From assembly GCF_964340395.1 (NCBI RefSeq), contig NC_135549.1:5954001-6018000 (forward strand): a stretch of DNA of 64,000 nucleotides, given 5' to 3'. This document shows, in pieces, positions 42,135 through 56,179 of this stretch. Numbering within the stretch: the first letter of the stretch is position 1; the number at the start of each line of letters is the position of its first letter. Under the pieces are notes generated by a model. That model was not told where the DNA came from, did not search any database, and saw only the letters and a program-made list of their open reading frames with translations. The DNA is from Glandiceps talaboti (Eukaryota > Hemichordata > Enteropneusta > Spengelidae). Position numbers and translations under genes: made by a program.

Positions 42135-44498
42135 CTAAATAGCATTTTGTACTCTACTTTTTTCTCCACAGTACACGACGTATTTTGACGCAAAGGATTC
42201 TAGAATATCTTTAACTTTCATTTCAGCATCAAGTGAAACTCTTTTCTGAAATACTTTTCTCCTATTAATCATGTACTTTGGAAAAATACCTAAAACCAAC
42301 AACATAAACGAAGCTAATATTGTGTGCTCTAATAAAAAAGGGGTCCAAATGTGGTACAAATACAAACAACAAATCAGAAAGTAAACAAATGAAAATGTAG
42401 CGTTTTTCCACACTGGACTTATGACGTCACAAACCTTGTCGAAAAGCTCTGAGGTTAAGCAGTCTTTGTACCTGTTATCAGAAATATATGGTACATCGCT
42501 GAACATTAATACGTCACTGTCCATCAATACGTCCCCGTTCGAATTGTCTTTAAAAATAAGGCTCGTGATGTCACCATCAGTGACGAAATGATACACACGT
42601 TGTGGATAAAACCTTCGGACTAAGTCAAATATTAATAGTTTTATATCAACATAGTGATTGACCACATTTCTATAAACAGCATGCAAATAGAAACAGATAA
42701 GAAAAGCTATTAAAATGTTTGGAATATACTGAATTAGTTTGTCGGCACTGTTCGTAATGTAAATTGAAGACAGAACTGTGATATAGCTAATGATATCAGC
42801 CGATCTTAATTGAATCATAAAAAGAGATAATCCCAGAGGAAAGATAAGGATACAATATATAATTATGTATTTATCAATCTTAGTGAAACATGATTCCAAT
42901 ACTAATAGCAAGGGAAAGTATAGTTGGGATATGAATACTATAAATAATGACGGAATAATCATCAAAATAAAGCATGTAAATGCGATACAAAAGTTTTGCA
43001 TGGAAGAGACAATGAATTTTATGAACTGTGTCATAGCTTTTGCTATAGGTGCTGTTTTGATGATATTTGGAATAGAACTTATAAAATCTTTAATTAAAAT
43101 AATTCGATTCCTTAGGATATGCCGTTTAGTGCTAACTACACTTTTCTCCATCAACGATACGTCATTATCTTGAAACATAGCATAAGAGCCGTAGGAGAAG
43201 AATTTATCGTTATCAATTCTAAGGTTTCCGGAAAACATATCCCTCCGAGCTGCACATATAACTAATGCGATACTGACAATAACGTGAACAATAAGGACAT
43301 TATGTTTTCCAGAATATTGCATAACGGTAACTAAAAATTCAGTCCAGTGGATATCTTTACCATTGGAAACACTCCACTCTGTGGCTACTCTATTTTCGTA
43401 AGAAAAAATCGTATCATGTAATATCATCTGAACATAGATAAATGCTGGACAAAGAATACAAAGGTGAATGAATACTCTTATGGCTACCCAAATATGTCGT
43501 ATAATTGAATAAAAACTATGCGGCAAAGAATGACATGGTCGAAACTTCATTATTGGAAATATATGTCTCATAGAAATGGGGCTGCTTTCATCATCTGAAA
43601 TTAAGAAAGTGTCATGCAACATAAGTTTAACCTTATCAACATCATTGCTAAATACTTTATAGATGTCTGTTAATGCAGGAAAGAAATAGATGTAGCCAAG
43701 TGGGAAGAGAAGAAGTGTAAAAGTCATGTTAAGAAACGATAGCAACGTGCGAATAACTCTAGGAGTATTGCTATGAAATTCGTTAAAGCAAGTATTTTGA
43801 TTTCCATCAAGAACGTGTTTTTCGCACTCTGACCACTTTGCACAGCGGTATGTCACTACGCCATAGTATTTCCGAACACCTTCTTTGATAATGAGCTGGC
43901 ACAAAGTACTTTCATCATTATGGCTGGTGGATAGACCATGTATTATATGGTCGATGACTTGAAATGCCAATTGAAGTTTGCAGACCTCTGTCATCTTAGC
44001 GATCACCTCAACTGGACAATGCGTTGTGAACGTTACATCAAGGAAGGCAATAGAGTTGGTCAAATCCCCGAGTGATATATCAGGTAGTGGTTCCACACTA
44101 AGAAACATCTCTTTGTAATCGTCGTACAACCAAACCCACTTAGATAAACCAAAACCTTGTGTTGCTTCATACGCCATCGGGTCACCGCCATTGTAGAGTG
44201 GAAAATTTAGGCGAAATGTGACGACTTTGGCCCCTTTCTTCACGAGGTTGGTAAATGTTTCATTCAAAGTCTTAATGGAATGAACAGTTTGTAGTGTGTG
44301 ACTCACACCGCCATTAAAATCACCTTGTTTGTGTATTTGGTGCCTGCTCTGCGAGTCTATGTCAGTGAGTACAAAGTTCACACATTTAGTACTAATGACA
44401 ACGCTGCTGCTGTAACCGCCATTGTTAACGGAGCCTCCTCCTATGCAGGTAAAAACCACAAATAACTGGATGGTGATGATGACAGACGTCTGGTACAT
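42135..44498 (-). CDS. Unrecognised single-exon multipass membrane protein, 787 residues
   Basis: One uninterrupted reading frame on the minus strand, far longer than chance in this AT-rich DNA. A hydrophobic leader (about 3-20) looks like a signal peptide. Residues about 25-245 form a hydrophilic ectodomain with cysteines at 39, 161, 173, 200, 219, 225 and 237 and N-glycosylation sequons (NET at 79, NMT at 257). Hydrophobic segments follow at about 250-276, 334-360, 399-416, 503-537 (probably two), 544-563, 591-608, 700-716 and 721-740. There is a large loop at about 417-490 and an acidic, Asp/Ser-rich loop at about 640-690 ('NSNGDVLMDSDVLMFSDV'). The tail is short and charged. I do not recognise the family; a DC-STAMP-like protein was considered but its motifs are not visible. 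It sits alone between CLCA-B and CLCA-C. The lack of introns suggests a retrocopy or a lineage-specific intronless gene. Confidence 0.85.
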   Translation of the reverse strand: MYQTSVIITIQLFVVFTCIGGGSVNNGGYSSSVVISTKCVNFVLTDIDSQSRHQIHKQGDFNGGVSHTLQTVHSIKTLNETFTNLVKKGAKVVTFRLNFPLYNGGDPMAYEATQGFGLSKWVWLYDDYKEMFLSVEPLPDISLGDLTNSIAFLDVTFTTHCPVEVIAKMTEVCKLQLAFQVIDHIIHGLSTSHNDESTLCQLIIKEGVRKYYGVVTYRCAKWSECEKHVLDGNQNTCFNEFHSNTPRVIRTLLSFLNMTFTLLLFPLGYIYFFPALTDIYKVFSNDVDKVKLMLHDTFLISDDESSPISMRHIFPIMKFRPCHSLPHSFYSIIRHIWVAIRVFIHLCILCPAFIYVQMILHDTIFSYENRVATEWSVSNGKDIHWTEFLVTVMQYSGKHNVLIVHVIVSIALVICAARRDMFSGNLRIDNDKFFSYGSYAMFQDNDVSLMEKSVVSTKRHILRNRIILIKDFISSIPNIIKTAPIAKAMTQFIKFIVSSMQNFCIAFTCFILMIIPSLFIVFISQLYFPLLLVLESCFTKIDKYIIIYCILIFPLGLSLFMIQLRSADIISYITVLSSIYITNSADKLIQYIPNILIAFLICFYLHAVYRNVVNHYVDIKLLIFDLVRRFYPQRVYHFVTDGDITSLIFKDNSNGDVLMDSDVLMFSDVPYISDNRYKDCLTSELFDKVCDVISPVWKNATFSFVYFLICCLYLYHIWTPFLLEHTILASFMLLVLGIFPKYMINRRKVFQKRVSLDAEMKVKDILESFASKYVVYCGEKSRVQNAI

Positions 44499-44879
44499 GG
44501 TGTCCCAAATACAACTTCACCAACGTTACGTACAAACTGGCAAACTTGTATCGATGAGCGACGTCTCTGATTGAAGTAAACAATAGGACCCCACTATGTT
44601 CAATCTTGTGAACTCGACCACACGCGACAGCTGTCAATTTATTTTTGTGTATATGAATAATTCCACATGTCATAGCTGGTGCCATAGGTCATACATTATA
44701 CAATCATTGATAGCCGTTGGCACAGACCACATCATTTACAACAAAAGACTAACGTTCATCATTCTGTACTGAGATCGACCATCCTTGACCATAGGGGGAT
44801 CATTGGGGGGGGGGCATAATCCACTACTCTGGAGAAAAGTTGATCATTCTGTCTTAATGTTCTGTAATTAAATCTAGAC

Positions 44880-45300
44880 CATCGACCAGTGGTCACCACC
44901 GAAGACCAATAGCCAGCACTCTAGTTCAGTGTCCGTATCTTTGGACCAATATCAATTAGTCTAGACCAATGGCCACATTACTCTGGACCATCACTCTGGA
45001 CATATGTCCATTGCCTTATACCAACGACCACCACTCGGTCTATTACTCTAGACCAATGGCCCCTTTACTCTGGACCTCAGCTTTGTCCATCACTCACGAC
45101 CATCGTCCATCACTCCAGACCGTCGTCCATTACACTGAACCAACGACCATCATCATATACCCAGGTCAATCACTCTGAACTTATGTCCATTACCTATATA
45201 CCAAAGTCCTTGACTCTCTTTATAACTCTAGAGCGATGCACCATTGTTCTGTACCAGCATCCATCACTCTAGACGAATGTCCATATAGTAAGGTCAATAC
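44880..45300. repeat. Degenerate minisatellite (CCATCACTCTAGACCAATG-like)
   Basis: About 420 bp of imperfect units of roughly 18-25 nt, each with variants of 'ccatcact', 'ctagacc' and 'caatg'. The open plus-strand frame across it is periodic, not a gene. Confidence 0.65.
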
Positions 45301-45614
45301 CAATGTTTTTATTTGACAACATGCCAGAATCACTTACACACCACAAATATATTGACTTCAATGTGCGTATTGTTATACATGTAATATAAAATAAAATATC
45401 AAATGAACCCAACAATGCAAAATGTTTCGTATTTTATCGAACTACTGGACAGATTTCAGTAGCATGTTACCATAACTTGTATCTTAGCGTCATTAGCTCA
45501 CAGTAAATATATACATGTATATTTATGATGTAAGAATGGCAGTGCCAAGCTAAGGTTTCACATGCTCTAAACATATTGTTGCCAAGTGATTTGAAACGAT
45601 CGATATCAATGTAC

Positions 45615-45668
45615 TCATACATACATACATACATACATACATACATACATACATACATACATACATAC
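45615..45668. repeat. (ACAT)n microsatellite
   Basis: About thirteen ACAT units. Confidence 0.95.
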
Positions 45669-45867
45669 AAATTTCAGGCATGATTTTAGTATAATTATTT
45701 ACATATATGCAATGTTTCTATTGCGTCTCCATGCATTAAACCACTCAAACGACATTACAGGGAGAGAATAAACAGTACCAATAACAAATATGAGAACTGG
45801 ATGGCCTCAATAAAACTCAACTCAAATGGTTTCCAAAAGTTCAACTAGCTTTCGACCTATTAACCTA

Positions 45868-45895
45868 TTATTATTATTATTATTATTATTATTAA
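45868..45895. repeat. (ATT)n microsatellite
   Basis: About nine ATT units. Confidence 0.85.
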
Positions 45896-46349
45896 ATAAG
45901 GTATATACTGACACATCTATTTATAAATTGTCGGTTCGAAATTCCTTAAAAGACGGGTCAATGACTATCGACCCGGGGCATATTGCCAATTGCTTCACTA
46001 CAAAATCTAACCCTAATACCAGGGTCGATAACCTTGACAAACCAGTCATGTGGCTGACTGGCTTTAACACTATTAAATAATACCACACAGGTTTGAACCA
46101 GCCTTGGGGAGATACTTCCGCTAACTAAAAACTAACAACCCATAGTTGGTTATCTAGTAAACGAAATACGACACACTTGATGTGATATCGACAGTGTTCG
46201 GAATCCCCTTCCCTATTATTACCTTTTATATATACTAACACTTCTATTTACGTAATATACAAAATTAAATTAATACAAGATATCTCTCATTTGAAACCTG
46301 TCAAATACAAATATTTTTTACATACATGCCATGATGACATGTTGTAGGT

Positions 46350-47911
46350 CTACACCACTACATTCTGAATCGACGTTGCTTTATTGTGTGGCATAACCTC
46401 AGATTTCCTGAAGGTCATCTGTCGCTTCACCTCTTTCTCGGCGTCTACTTCGACATTCCTTTTCATCTTGTATCTAAATTTCACTACAACCGTAGCAACG
46501 ATAGCGCCGATGACTACTAGTGCAAACGCAGAAACTACTCCCCCTATCAATATGGCGACCGTCTTGTCGCCATTATGAATCGGTGCCATAGTGATCATTT
46601 CATGTTCAAGCGTGGTTTTAGTGACGTTATTTGGATTGTTCGTTATTTTCGGCTTTGTTGTTGGAAATGTTGTAGATGTTGTTGGGGTAACATCTGGAAA
46701 TATTCCAACTGATATAATGTTTGAAGGGTCCGCCTCATTCCCAGACTCATCAATGGCTCTGACACTGAAGAACATTGTTACATTTGGTTGTATGTGCACC
46801 ATCCGTATAGTGTGACATTCTTCGCTACCAAATGGTTTCGGAGACGTCAGATTTGCCCCAGTCACGTTGTCACTGGCAATTTCTTCCCCCGTTGTGAAGT
46901 CCTGTACGAACGCAGTGAAATTGGTACTATATCGCAGTTCGTAACGGTAAGCTAGAGGAGTTGAAAGAGGGGGAAAGATATTACATGTAATATGATTGCA
47001 TGAGTCCATAGCCTACTGTTTCTATCTGAGCTATTAAAACTGAAACTCAGATCCAGAAATGATCAGCATTTGTTATATACCAAAATGTCACATCGGGATA
47101 ATTTGTAATCAGAATATTCGTTTTTATTATTACATGAACAGTATCATGTCATGCCTCCTTCCATATATAAACATCTACATGTACTCGTACATGGTTGGAA
47201 AATTGCATACGTGAATAATGTAACTTTGTTTCTAAATCTCACCTGTTCCGGAGTCTAGATCATTTCCAGGTGCTGTCCATTTTAAGGTAACAGTTTGATT
47301 TTCATACGAGGTTTCAACGACTCTAAGATCAGTGATCCTAGACGGTGGGAAAGCGTCACCAGGATCTACTGTGACAGGGGCCTGTATGACACCCCCAGAT
47401 ACCTCTCTATTAAACTGCCCCGTGCGTTCCGTGTCATTAGTTCCACCAGTATCATTACTTGGTCCAGCTGAAACAATGAAGTAAACATATACAGACTATA
47501 TATATTCTTACGTTTAAGCGTCAATCAACGTGGAGGGGTCATAATATACTATTCCATGGAAGGAGGGGGGGGGGGGCGTTTACATGATGCATACATGTGA
47601 TGAATTACAAAGTGTGGTACTTACTAAGATATTGCGTAATTGCATGCCCTATATTCGATTTGTGTGTCATCTACATCGGGCTAATGTACGAGACAATGCA
47701 AGAACTATTCAACTAACTTGTTGACAACAGGTTCATCGTATGATACAAGAATAAGTACCACTATATCCTTCATCAGTTTTCCAAGGATATTTAACAGTAT
47801 CATGCGATGTGTCAATAGTTGAATAAATTCAGGGTTGGTTGGTTGGTTGGTTGGTTGTTTGTTTGTTTTTGTTTGTTTGTTTGTTTGTTTGTTTGTTTGT
47901 TTGTTTGTTTG

Positions 47912-47952
<41 letters not shown>

Positions 47953-48009
47953 CTGACTGACTGACTGACTTATTGACTTATTTGGTTGGTTAGTTAGTAT
48001 TATTTATTT

Positions 48010-48050
<41 letters not shown>

Positions 48051-51000
48051 ATATTGTATTATGACTTATCTTATAGCTGAATGCCTGGCTAAGTGGCTGA
48101 GTAACTGTCAGTTTGATGATCGATTAATTCAGTAACTGATTGAAATGTTCATTATTTAGTTCATCATGAAGACAGTTATCTAATTACTAGTTAGTCAGTA
48201 TGACATAATTTCTGTCACTTTGAAAAAGAAAGTAGTTGTATCACTCACGAGGTTTAATCGGCAGAACCTCGGATCTGATACCCCATGCTGATGTAACAGG
48301 AACTTCGGCAAGGCCATTTGGGTCTTCAGCAATCACTTTGACATTATACCGACAATTCGGACAGGTTGCGGTCACAAAGTCAAGAAATACGCCTGAATAT
48401 ACGCCGTCATTTTTCGTCACGTCGATCCCTGAAAGATAAATAAAGTATTACATGGTATGGAAAGGGTATAAAGTTTATCTATTCCTCGCTGATCATCTAA
48501 GTATTGAAATGTTACGAAATTGTTCTATATTTGACACGTACTGTAGAGTGTGTAGTTCACCTCAATCTTCAACACGACAGAAACAGTATCACTAAAAGTG
48601 CCTTTCAAAAATTCAAAAAATCGTGAGAAAACACGTGGCAGTATGTAATGACCATCTTCTACATGTAAATCGAAGTAAACACACCTGTATAATCTCAATT
48701 TAATCATAAACCATATTCACGAAATGTTGAAGATAGATCTCAATATTACAAATGTAGTTTACCTGCACCGTTGTCCCTTAGCGTTATGGTAGTAGGTGAG
48801 TACGGTGCGGGTCTCTCCACTATAGCGGTCACTTGTGCTTTCAAAATAGGTGTGTATCCCTTTGTAACCTGTGCATATATGTTAACTTTTGGTGCTGAAT
48901 CTGTCACCAACATGTCACCGACTTTAGTAGTAACCTGTATCGGTTGTGTGCTGTCTTTCACCTTTGATTGGATAGATATCTCTACTGACTGATCTGGGCC
49001 TGTTATCTCGTATGTCCACTCACCTGGCTGTGCAAGAAAGAGTTGAAATGAAGGCACAGGAGAATACTTGTAAGGTCGGTATATATGTAATTGCCTATAT
49101 TTTTGTAGCAGTATTGATATGCGCATAAAAGAAAGTCCGATGACAGAGTTAACCACCAGATGATTGTATTCGGTACATGCCTGTCAAAATACATGTATGT
49201 ATGGTAGGAGATAATCGTTACCTAGGTAACATCGTAACGCATTGGAACCCTTGTATGATTTCACATTAGGCCATGCCACTCAAACATCGCTATGGTAGTT
49301 TAGAACAACCTTACCCGGTACCCCCGGACCTTATAATTACCTCAGCAACGCCTGATATCTCTCCAATAACCATTTTCTTGTTGTGGTCACGTACATACTC
49401 CGATGATGTTGAATCAATGACCAACCCATTGGGCCTGGTGATGGTGACGGACACCTCAGACGAAGACCACAAGAAAAAGAACTTTGTTTCTCTACCAATA
49501 GTGGAGTCTATGACAATATTGCCTGTTATTTTATTATGGCCGTTGGAAAGACTGATTTTCTTGCTTTGCAACTGAAATGAAAATTAGAGAGGTGAAATAT
49601 ATATGAATTTGTAGAACAGAATATATGGAGCGAAAAACATAGATGAAATTGTAGTTTTATACTCAAAGTTAGCTCACTTGAATCGGGGTGCTGGAACTTC
49701 CTCCTGTTCTTTTTGTTATCGTTGCCGTCAATGCGTCGTTGAGGGCGGTAGAGTCTTCTCCTTCGGAATAAAAGAATGATATGCCCCCAGTATCTTGAGA
49801 CAGACTGGCCAACTTCTCGTCAGCTGCATACCCGAAGGCTACAGTGTCGACGATGACTTCTTTACTGATTACTTGGCTCTTAACATCTTGTATTAATGGT
49901 TCAGCAGTTTCCTCTCCGTCAGTTATAAGTAGAAGGATCCCACCTTTGGCACTTTTGCCGCCATACTCTAAGACCTGCATATATCGACAGTGGTACAGAT
50001 AAGTTCATTTTTTCACTGGTCAACTTCGACATGAAAATATCTCTCCGGCTTATTTGATACATGTATGTAGTATGTTTAATACCATAATTTTTAATCTATA
50101 CGCTTGCCAATTATTTGACCAACCAAGGATCGTAAATAATCGATTTGCAAAGGTGTGAAATACAGGTGGCGAATAAATAAAGTTTGACGGATTTAAAGAA
50201 TCGTGATTTTTTTCTAGTTGCTTTTGGTGGCAATATGAAGTATCACAATGATAACATGCTATAATAAATGTGTTTCGGGATTCAAAATTACCTCAATTCC
50301 TGTAAGCAGAGCGCATCCAATGCAGGTTTTGGTTTGGACAATTGTCGGTAACAGGTTTGCTAAGTATGTACGATCAACACTAGAGGTTATTTCCCTCAGA
50401 TACGATGTCACATAAGCAATAGAGGTAAATTCTACTAATCCGATTAGACTTCCATCAATCACGGTCGCTTGTATGTATTTCGTTGCCAACTGGTTCAAAA
50501 TCCCGATACGGTCATTCTGTAAAGTTAAACAAGATTGGAAGGAAATCGAGACATTGTTGTCTTATATCAGTATGGGTCGTGAACATGTACATGATATTAG
50601 TGGTTTTCTCCATTGTGTATTTAGACGCATGCGTGATACAAGTCATTTATTCTGGTTATTATGATTTCCACAAGACAGTATGAAACAATGTGAGCAGCCA
50701 TCCTTATACATATCTGCGAATGTTTCTGTCAAATTGGCTCAAATGACAAGTTACTCCAAATTTAGACAAGACAAAATATAAAAATATATCTTACAAACAC
50801 AAACTTACATATGATCGATAAACATGCATGATAGAACCAGCACAGCATCCCATCCCACCCCTTCAAACGAACGCTCCAGATGGTCTGAGATGTACATTGT
50901 AATATAAACACTCCAATCTATACACACAAGACTGGGCAATATTCACGATATGTAATTAGACAGTTTACATCACAAAGATTCGTTCGTTACTTTGTACACT

Positions 51001-54000
51001 TAACGATGAAAATATACCGATCTATTATAACCATGTTACTCCAGAACCCAACTATCTTTATTTCCTGGAGTGGCTTTCCCCCTCTAAAATTCATATCATT
51101 ATTCAGAAATATTTTAGTGCCAAAAGTAGCTTGTAACTAACATCGTGTCTTTGGGATTCAAAATTCAATGAAAAAAAACCGAGCGACTGCCAATCGTCAT
51201 ATTAGCCCACTTTGGGGGACCAAACGAATGTGCCTACCGTAGCCATACTGCCAGAAACATCGAGTAACAATACTACTCGCAAGGGGGCGGCCTTCAAGAT
51301 GTTGAAAGTCGGTGTCGTATCGGTGACGTCACGGGGTGGATTTGAATCCTTGGCAAAGTCGACTGAGGCAGACATGACATCCCATGCACTCTTATTCTTG
51401 CACTGTGTATTTTGTTTATTTGGAGCCATAGAATTGTGCATAGATGTGAGATCACCGTTTTTATCGCCATGACAGAAATCAACGACCTGATGGCAAAAAC
51501 ATATGCAAAGTAGCACAATGTTATATGGTATGGCAAGAAACAACAAAACATTAGAATTCCATTAATGAATGAATCAAACTCTAATGTATATGTACTAGGT
51601 AGGTTGTTTTCTCCTCCTAAACCTCGTATCTTAGATATATGCTGCCGTCTTCGAAGGTTGAGAAAATGGTAGAGGAGGCATTTTTACTACATATACGAAA
51701 ACGTATAAGGTTTTACCTGTTCTAGGAAGCTCATGTACATAAATGATCCAGTTGCTTTGTTGTTGACTAAATCTGGATAAAATCTACAGTATTTGTCAGG
51801 CAGAACTCCAGACTCGGGTTTGGTGTTACATTTTTCATCCGTCCTCGTGTTCCAGGAGAATCCAGCAACATACTTCGAACACCGAGTCACTTCAACATGC
51901 CCATTCTGATTTAGGTAGAAATGACCGTCGTCGCTTGTAGAATACTCGTCAAATAGACCCCATCTATAATGTCCCCACTCGTGCACAAGAACTCGAGCTG
52001 TGAAAGCAATAGTATTTCTATATTTACGAGTTATAAAAAGTATGTATGTTGTGTTTGTAGAGAATTGTTTACTATATGGAAATTTATAACGTTATTTTGA
52101 AATATATACCGAAACTAAGCCACTTGAACTAGAGCTTCATCATGCTGAACAAAATCTTACTTACTAGAATGTTACATTCCATCGCCTGGTGGCGCGACCT
52201 AGATCGTGCTAGCTACATTTCACACCATGGTCGAATAGACGTGTTACTGAATTTCCTTTCTCCTTTTTATGTGAAATATTATTATGCTAACAAATGGACG
52301 CCAAATCACTTACAGCAGTGGAACCATCTGCTATGGTAATGTTATGCCACGCAAAGAAAATGCAGTGCTGCAATACTATTAAAGTTGTTTGTCTGGTTAG
52401 AGGATGAAATGTAGCAACGTTTAGTAAGTTTTTGTCGAAGCAGACGACACTTTTTCAGGTAGCATGATTGTCATTGTAAAATTGACGAGCTTTACATAAG
52501 AGCCTATTGTGAGTTATCTGATGCATATGTTTACATCGAATCGTCTACATTTATTGCAAGCGATGACGTCATCTGCTACCATTATTAACACGAATATCAA
52601 TTTTCAGTTGTTATCAATAATCAAGGTGCTGAAACCGAGAAATCAATCTTGAGCCAACAACTCCCCAACAACACAAGATGTGTGTGTATCATTGATGAGA
52701 TAATAACAATTGATAAAATGTTAGTTGGGAAAGGAACGCAGCAGACGTATGTATTGCTCTACGATTTGCCGTCTCGCGAGATTTTCTGTTTCTGTCGCGA
52801 GATTTTATCTCATGCACGGGGACTGTGGTGGTAATTTCCCTAAAAAGTCCTGAAGTTATTTTATACTGTTTGTTAACTCTCATTAAAAAAATAAATACTT
52901 CTATTCAGTTCGAGGGCCCTCAGAGAGAAAGACTTGGCACAATGAATTAATTTTTTTGGAGTTTATATTGCCATCAAAGGTAGTTTCTGCTGAATTCATA
53001 CCAAAAGACATTGTTATCTCGATTTTTATTCAGGTATGCCGAAGTGCTTTCTAGATCAGGTGACCTTTCAATTTGTGTCGCTAGAGAAAGCAGTATTGAT
53101 TTTTGGCCTATTTAGTTTGGTGTTCCATTGTTTGACACTTACGTACAGGTTATGACCTCAAATCAGGTCGTTTGTAAATGTCATCAAAATTCACTGGTGT
53201 AGACAATAGCACACGTACTGACGCCATATTTCAAAGATATAATGACTGGCATAATATTAGAAGGTGAAATACAATCGTACAATGTATGACTAAGTCTTCT
53301 GCGCTGCAATGAAATATCCATTTGGTAAGTTTAATTATGCAACTTCAACTGATCATGTAGTTCCCCCAATATATTTTCAAAACGTTTACTTCTGGATTTC
53401 GCATATCATTACTTTTGAACTTTGACTTTTTAGTCTAGATTGTATTCAGGAAGCAGGAAATAATAAAAATGTGAACAGAGTATAATCAACTTAAACTATG
53501 AGGACAAATGTACTAAATATGTGTATTTGGTTTGTTTCGGATTTTAGGTTTGCTTTTTGATTCCTTTATTTGACAATTTTTTTTTATCTCAGATTCGTTT
53601 GTGAAGAAATGAAATTTGAAATAAACCATTGGCAAATTCTACTTATTCAGTGTTTTTTTTTATTAAGTTGATTAAAAATCACCGAAATGACATGATATGG
53701 TCGAAATTAACAATCGACCGATAATTAATGGTGTTAACCTTTTCTTTTGAGTTTTTATGGAATATTTCAGAATTTAAAAGAACAATTTGTTTTTAAGAAT
53801 GTTACAGTAATACAGTTTATAACTGAAGTACGATTTTTGACTATAGTCAATGTGTTAAATGTAAATACATAAATACATAGCATAGTAACACTATTGAAGA
53901 AAATTTGAGTCGACAGTGTTGTAGAGATGGCTAAAGCGGAATGCCACTCCAGGAAATAAAAGTAAAATTCTATATAATTTTTTTTTCATAAACTGTGAGT

Positions 54001-55963
54001 TCTGGAGAATCATCTCATGATTTTACAATGACTTGCAATTTCAGAGGAACATTTAGTTGATCTTGTGCCTTTAAAGGGAATATTTGCTGTGGGTCATTGC
54101 CTCATGAGAGTCGGCAGAAAAAAAAAACATTATTATTTGTTGCACCTCAGACCACTATGGTTGTCTGAGGTTGAACAATAAATATTCATGACTCCTAAGT
54201 ACTTATTCCCTTCAATGTAAAATATACTCATGAATATTCATTGATAATCGTGATAAACATCGATCATGCTACATTGTTATTACCTGGGTCGCCGAATGTC
54301 TCCAATGTCCATTCAGTATCAAGGAGGAAGTTTGGAGTCAAGTGAATGTATTCCCCCTCCTCCCCACATGAACCAAGCTGATTTGCATAAGGATTATCTC
54401 CCCATAGAGTGTGTGGTTCATCAATTATGACGTTTGCTGTATCAAAGATTTCATTGGTTGCCAGCTCACTCGTAATATTATCACTCCATGTTTTGGGGAT
54501 AAGGATCGTAATCTCTTTGAAATACGCTCTCTTTTTGGTGGCTCCATGGAGGAGGTTTGATGTGTCGCTGAAAAGATCCTGGAAGAAAATTCAAATCTGA
54601 GTTTACTCATTTGTGGTATTATCATCAATGTGTCACCAGTTGTCAGTATCAAAGATTCCGTTAAACCGTACTGTTTTGATCTAGAGTTCACAAGCTGCCA
54701 TTCCCTCGTAATCTTATGTACAACGTATGTTCTTATCAATCTAGTCGTTATAATACTCAACACACACTAGCAGAGAGTGTGGTCTCGTCCAATTCAAAAA
54801 CAAAATGAAAATAGAAGAGTCACAATTGAAGAACATAAAAAAGTGTACAATCATCTTTCATCTACTGCTTAAAGCTACTGGAGGATGCAGCACATAGCAA
54901 TGTTTCTTTAAAATACTGCAAGATCTAGATGATTGTATTCCATTGTCATGATTTGTAAGACTGTTTCAGTTAAAATTAAAACACAAAAGTTTACGTACTT
55001 AAAGATTCAAAATCAAAGTAACTTTACATAGAATTTCGGTCATCCCGAGTGTCTTTCTAAGGTTACACGGTATCACATACCAATATTTCAATATCTATCA
55101 TTTCGTCCTCTTGCCTAAAATACATTAAGTTTATTTCTGAAATTGGGCCACCAGACAAGCACGTGTAGCTTATCCATGACTCTCATCGGTTGACTGGCAA
55201 GAAAACTAAGCACTGACAAATTGTGACCAGTTAGAGTAAAAATAATCTCACTGCCTTGTCACAGAATAGGTTAATGAGAGCATATGGTTTTGGTGTCTAT
55301 AATAAGTTAGAATTTTGCTAGTGATCTCATTTTGAGTTCATTATCATAAACAGCTCATAAAAATGACTTTCTTTACTTGTATCCAATCTTATAGAAGACA
55401 CTATGAGCTTTTGATTAATAATAGAAAAATACGTAATGTAAACACTTTTCTTAAAGTAATAGTTTTTTTACAATAAAGGGCAAGGAGAAGGAACTAGGTC
55501 GAGAAGGTGACTGGTTCCACAAGGAAGCAGGTTGAGAATAATCATCTCGACCTCAGAAGTAAACTGGCGAACCGTACGTTTTGGTCTATTGAGCTATTCC
55601 TGAGTTGAGTGTGTTCTCGGTATGACAATGACTTTGAATGTACTGTACAGCTGTGTAGAAGGTTCGCTGCAGTGTTTGGTATAGAGAGAGGGAGAATCCG
55701 ATACTGGTGACAGTCCGACATATGTCGTGTCAACCCATCTAGCCCTAGAAACAGTGATGGAAACCACTTGAAACAAAGTTATTACCAAGATGGAACTAAA
55801 TGGATTTTAACTTTGATAGCCATAGTAACCATGGTAACCATAAATAACAATGCAATAAAATTTCGATAACCTCCTCTCCACCAATTCAATGTTTTCAGAC
55901 GGTTGTTTTTTAATCATATATGTGTTGTTATTATTATTATTATTTTTATCATCATCATCATCG

Positions 55964-56013
<50 letters not shown>

Positions 56014-56137
56014 ATCATTGTAAACTATACCGCCACTAGTCTGTGAAATTCATTCTCATTTTTAATGTTTTTACCGTAACGTAATACGAAAGTACAGGTG
56101 ATACATGTAACTAGACAGGCGGGCGGAAGGACGGATG

Positions 56138-56179
<42 letters not shown>

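Larger units (their letters stand above)
44499..46349. other. Intergenic region between the membrane-protein gene and CLCA-C
   Basis: Contains the degenerate minisatellite at 44.88-45.30 kb and two microsatellites. No coding exon seen. Confidence 0.6.

Noticed and set aside
42135-44498. Assignment to the DC-STAMP family
   Set aside because: Number of membrane segments is compatible, but I cannot see the family's characteristic cysteine motifs or C-terminal region.
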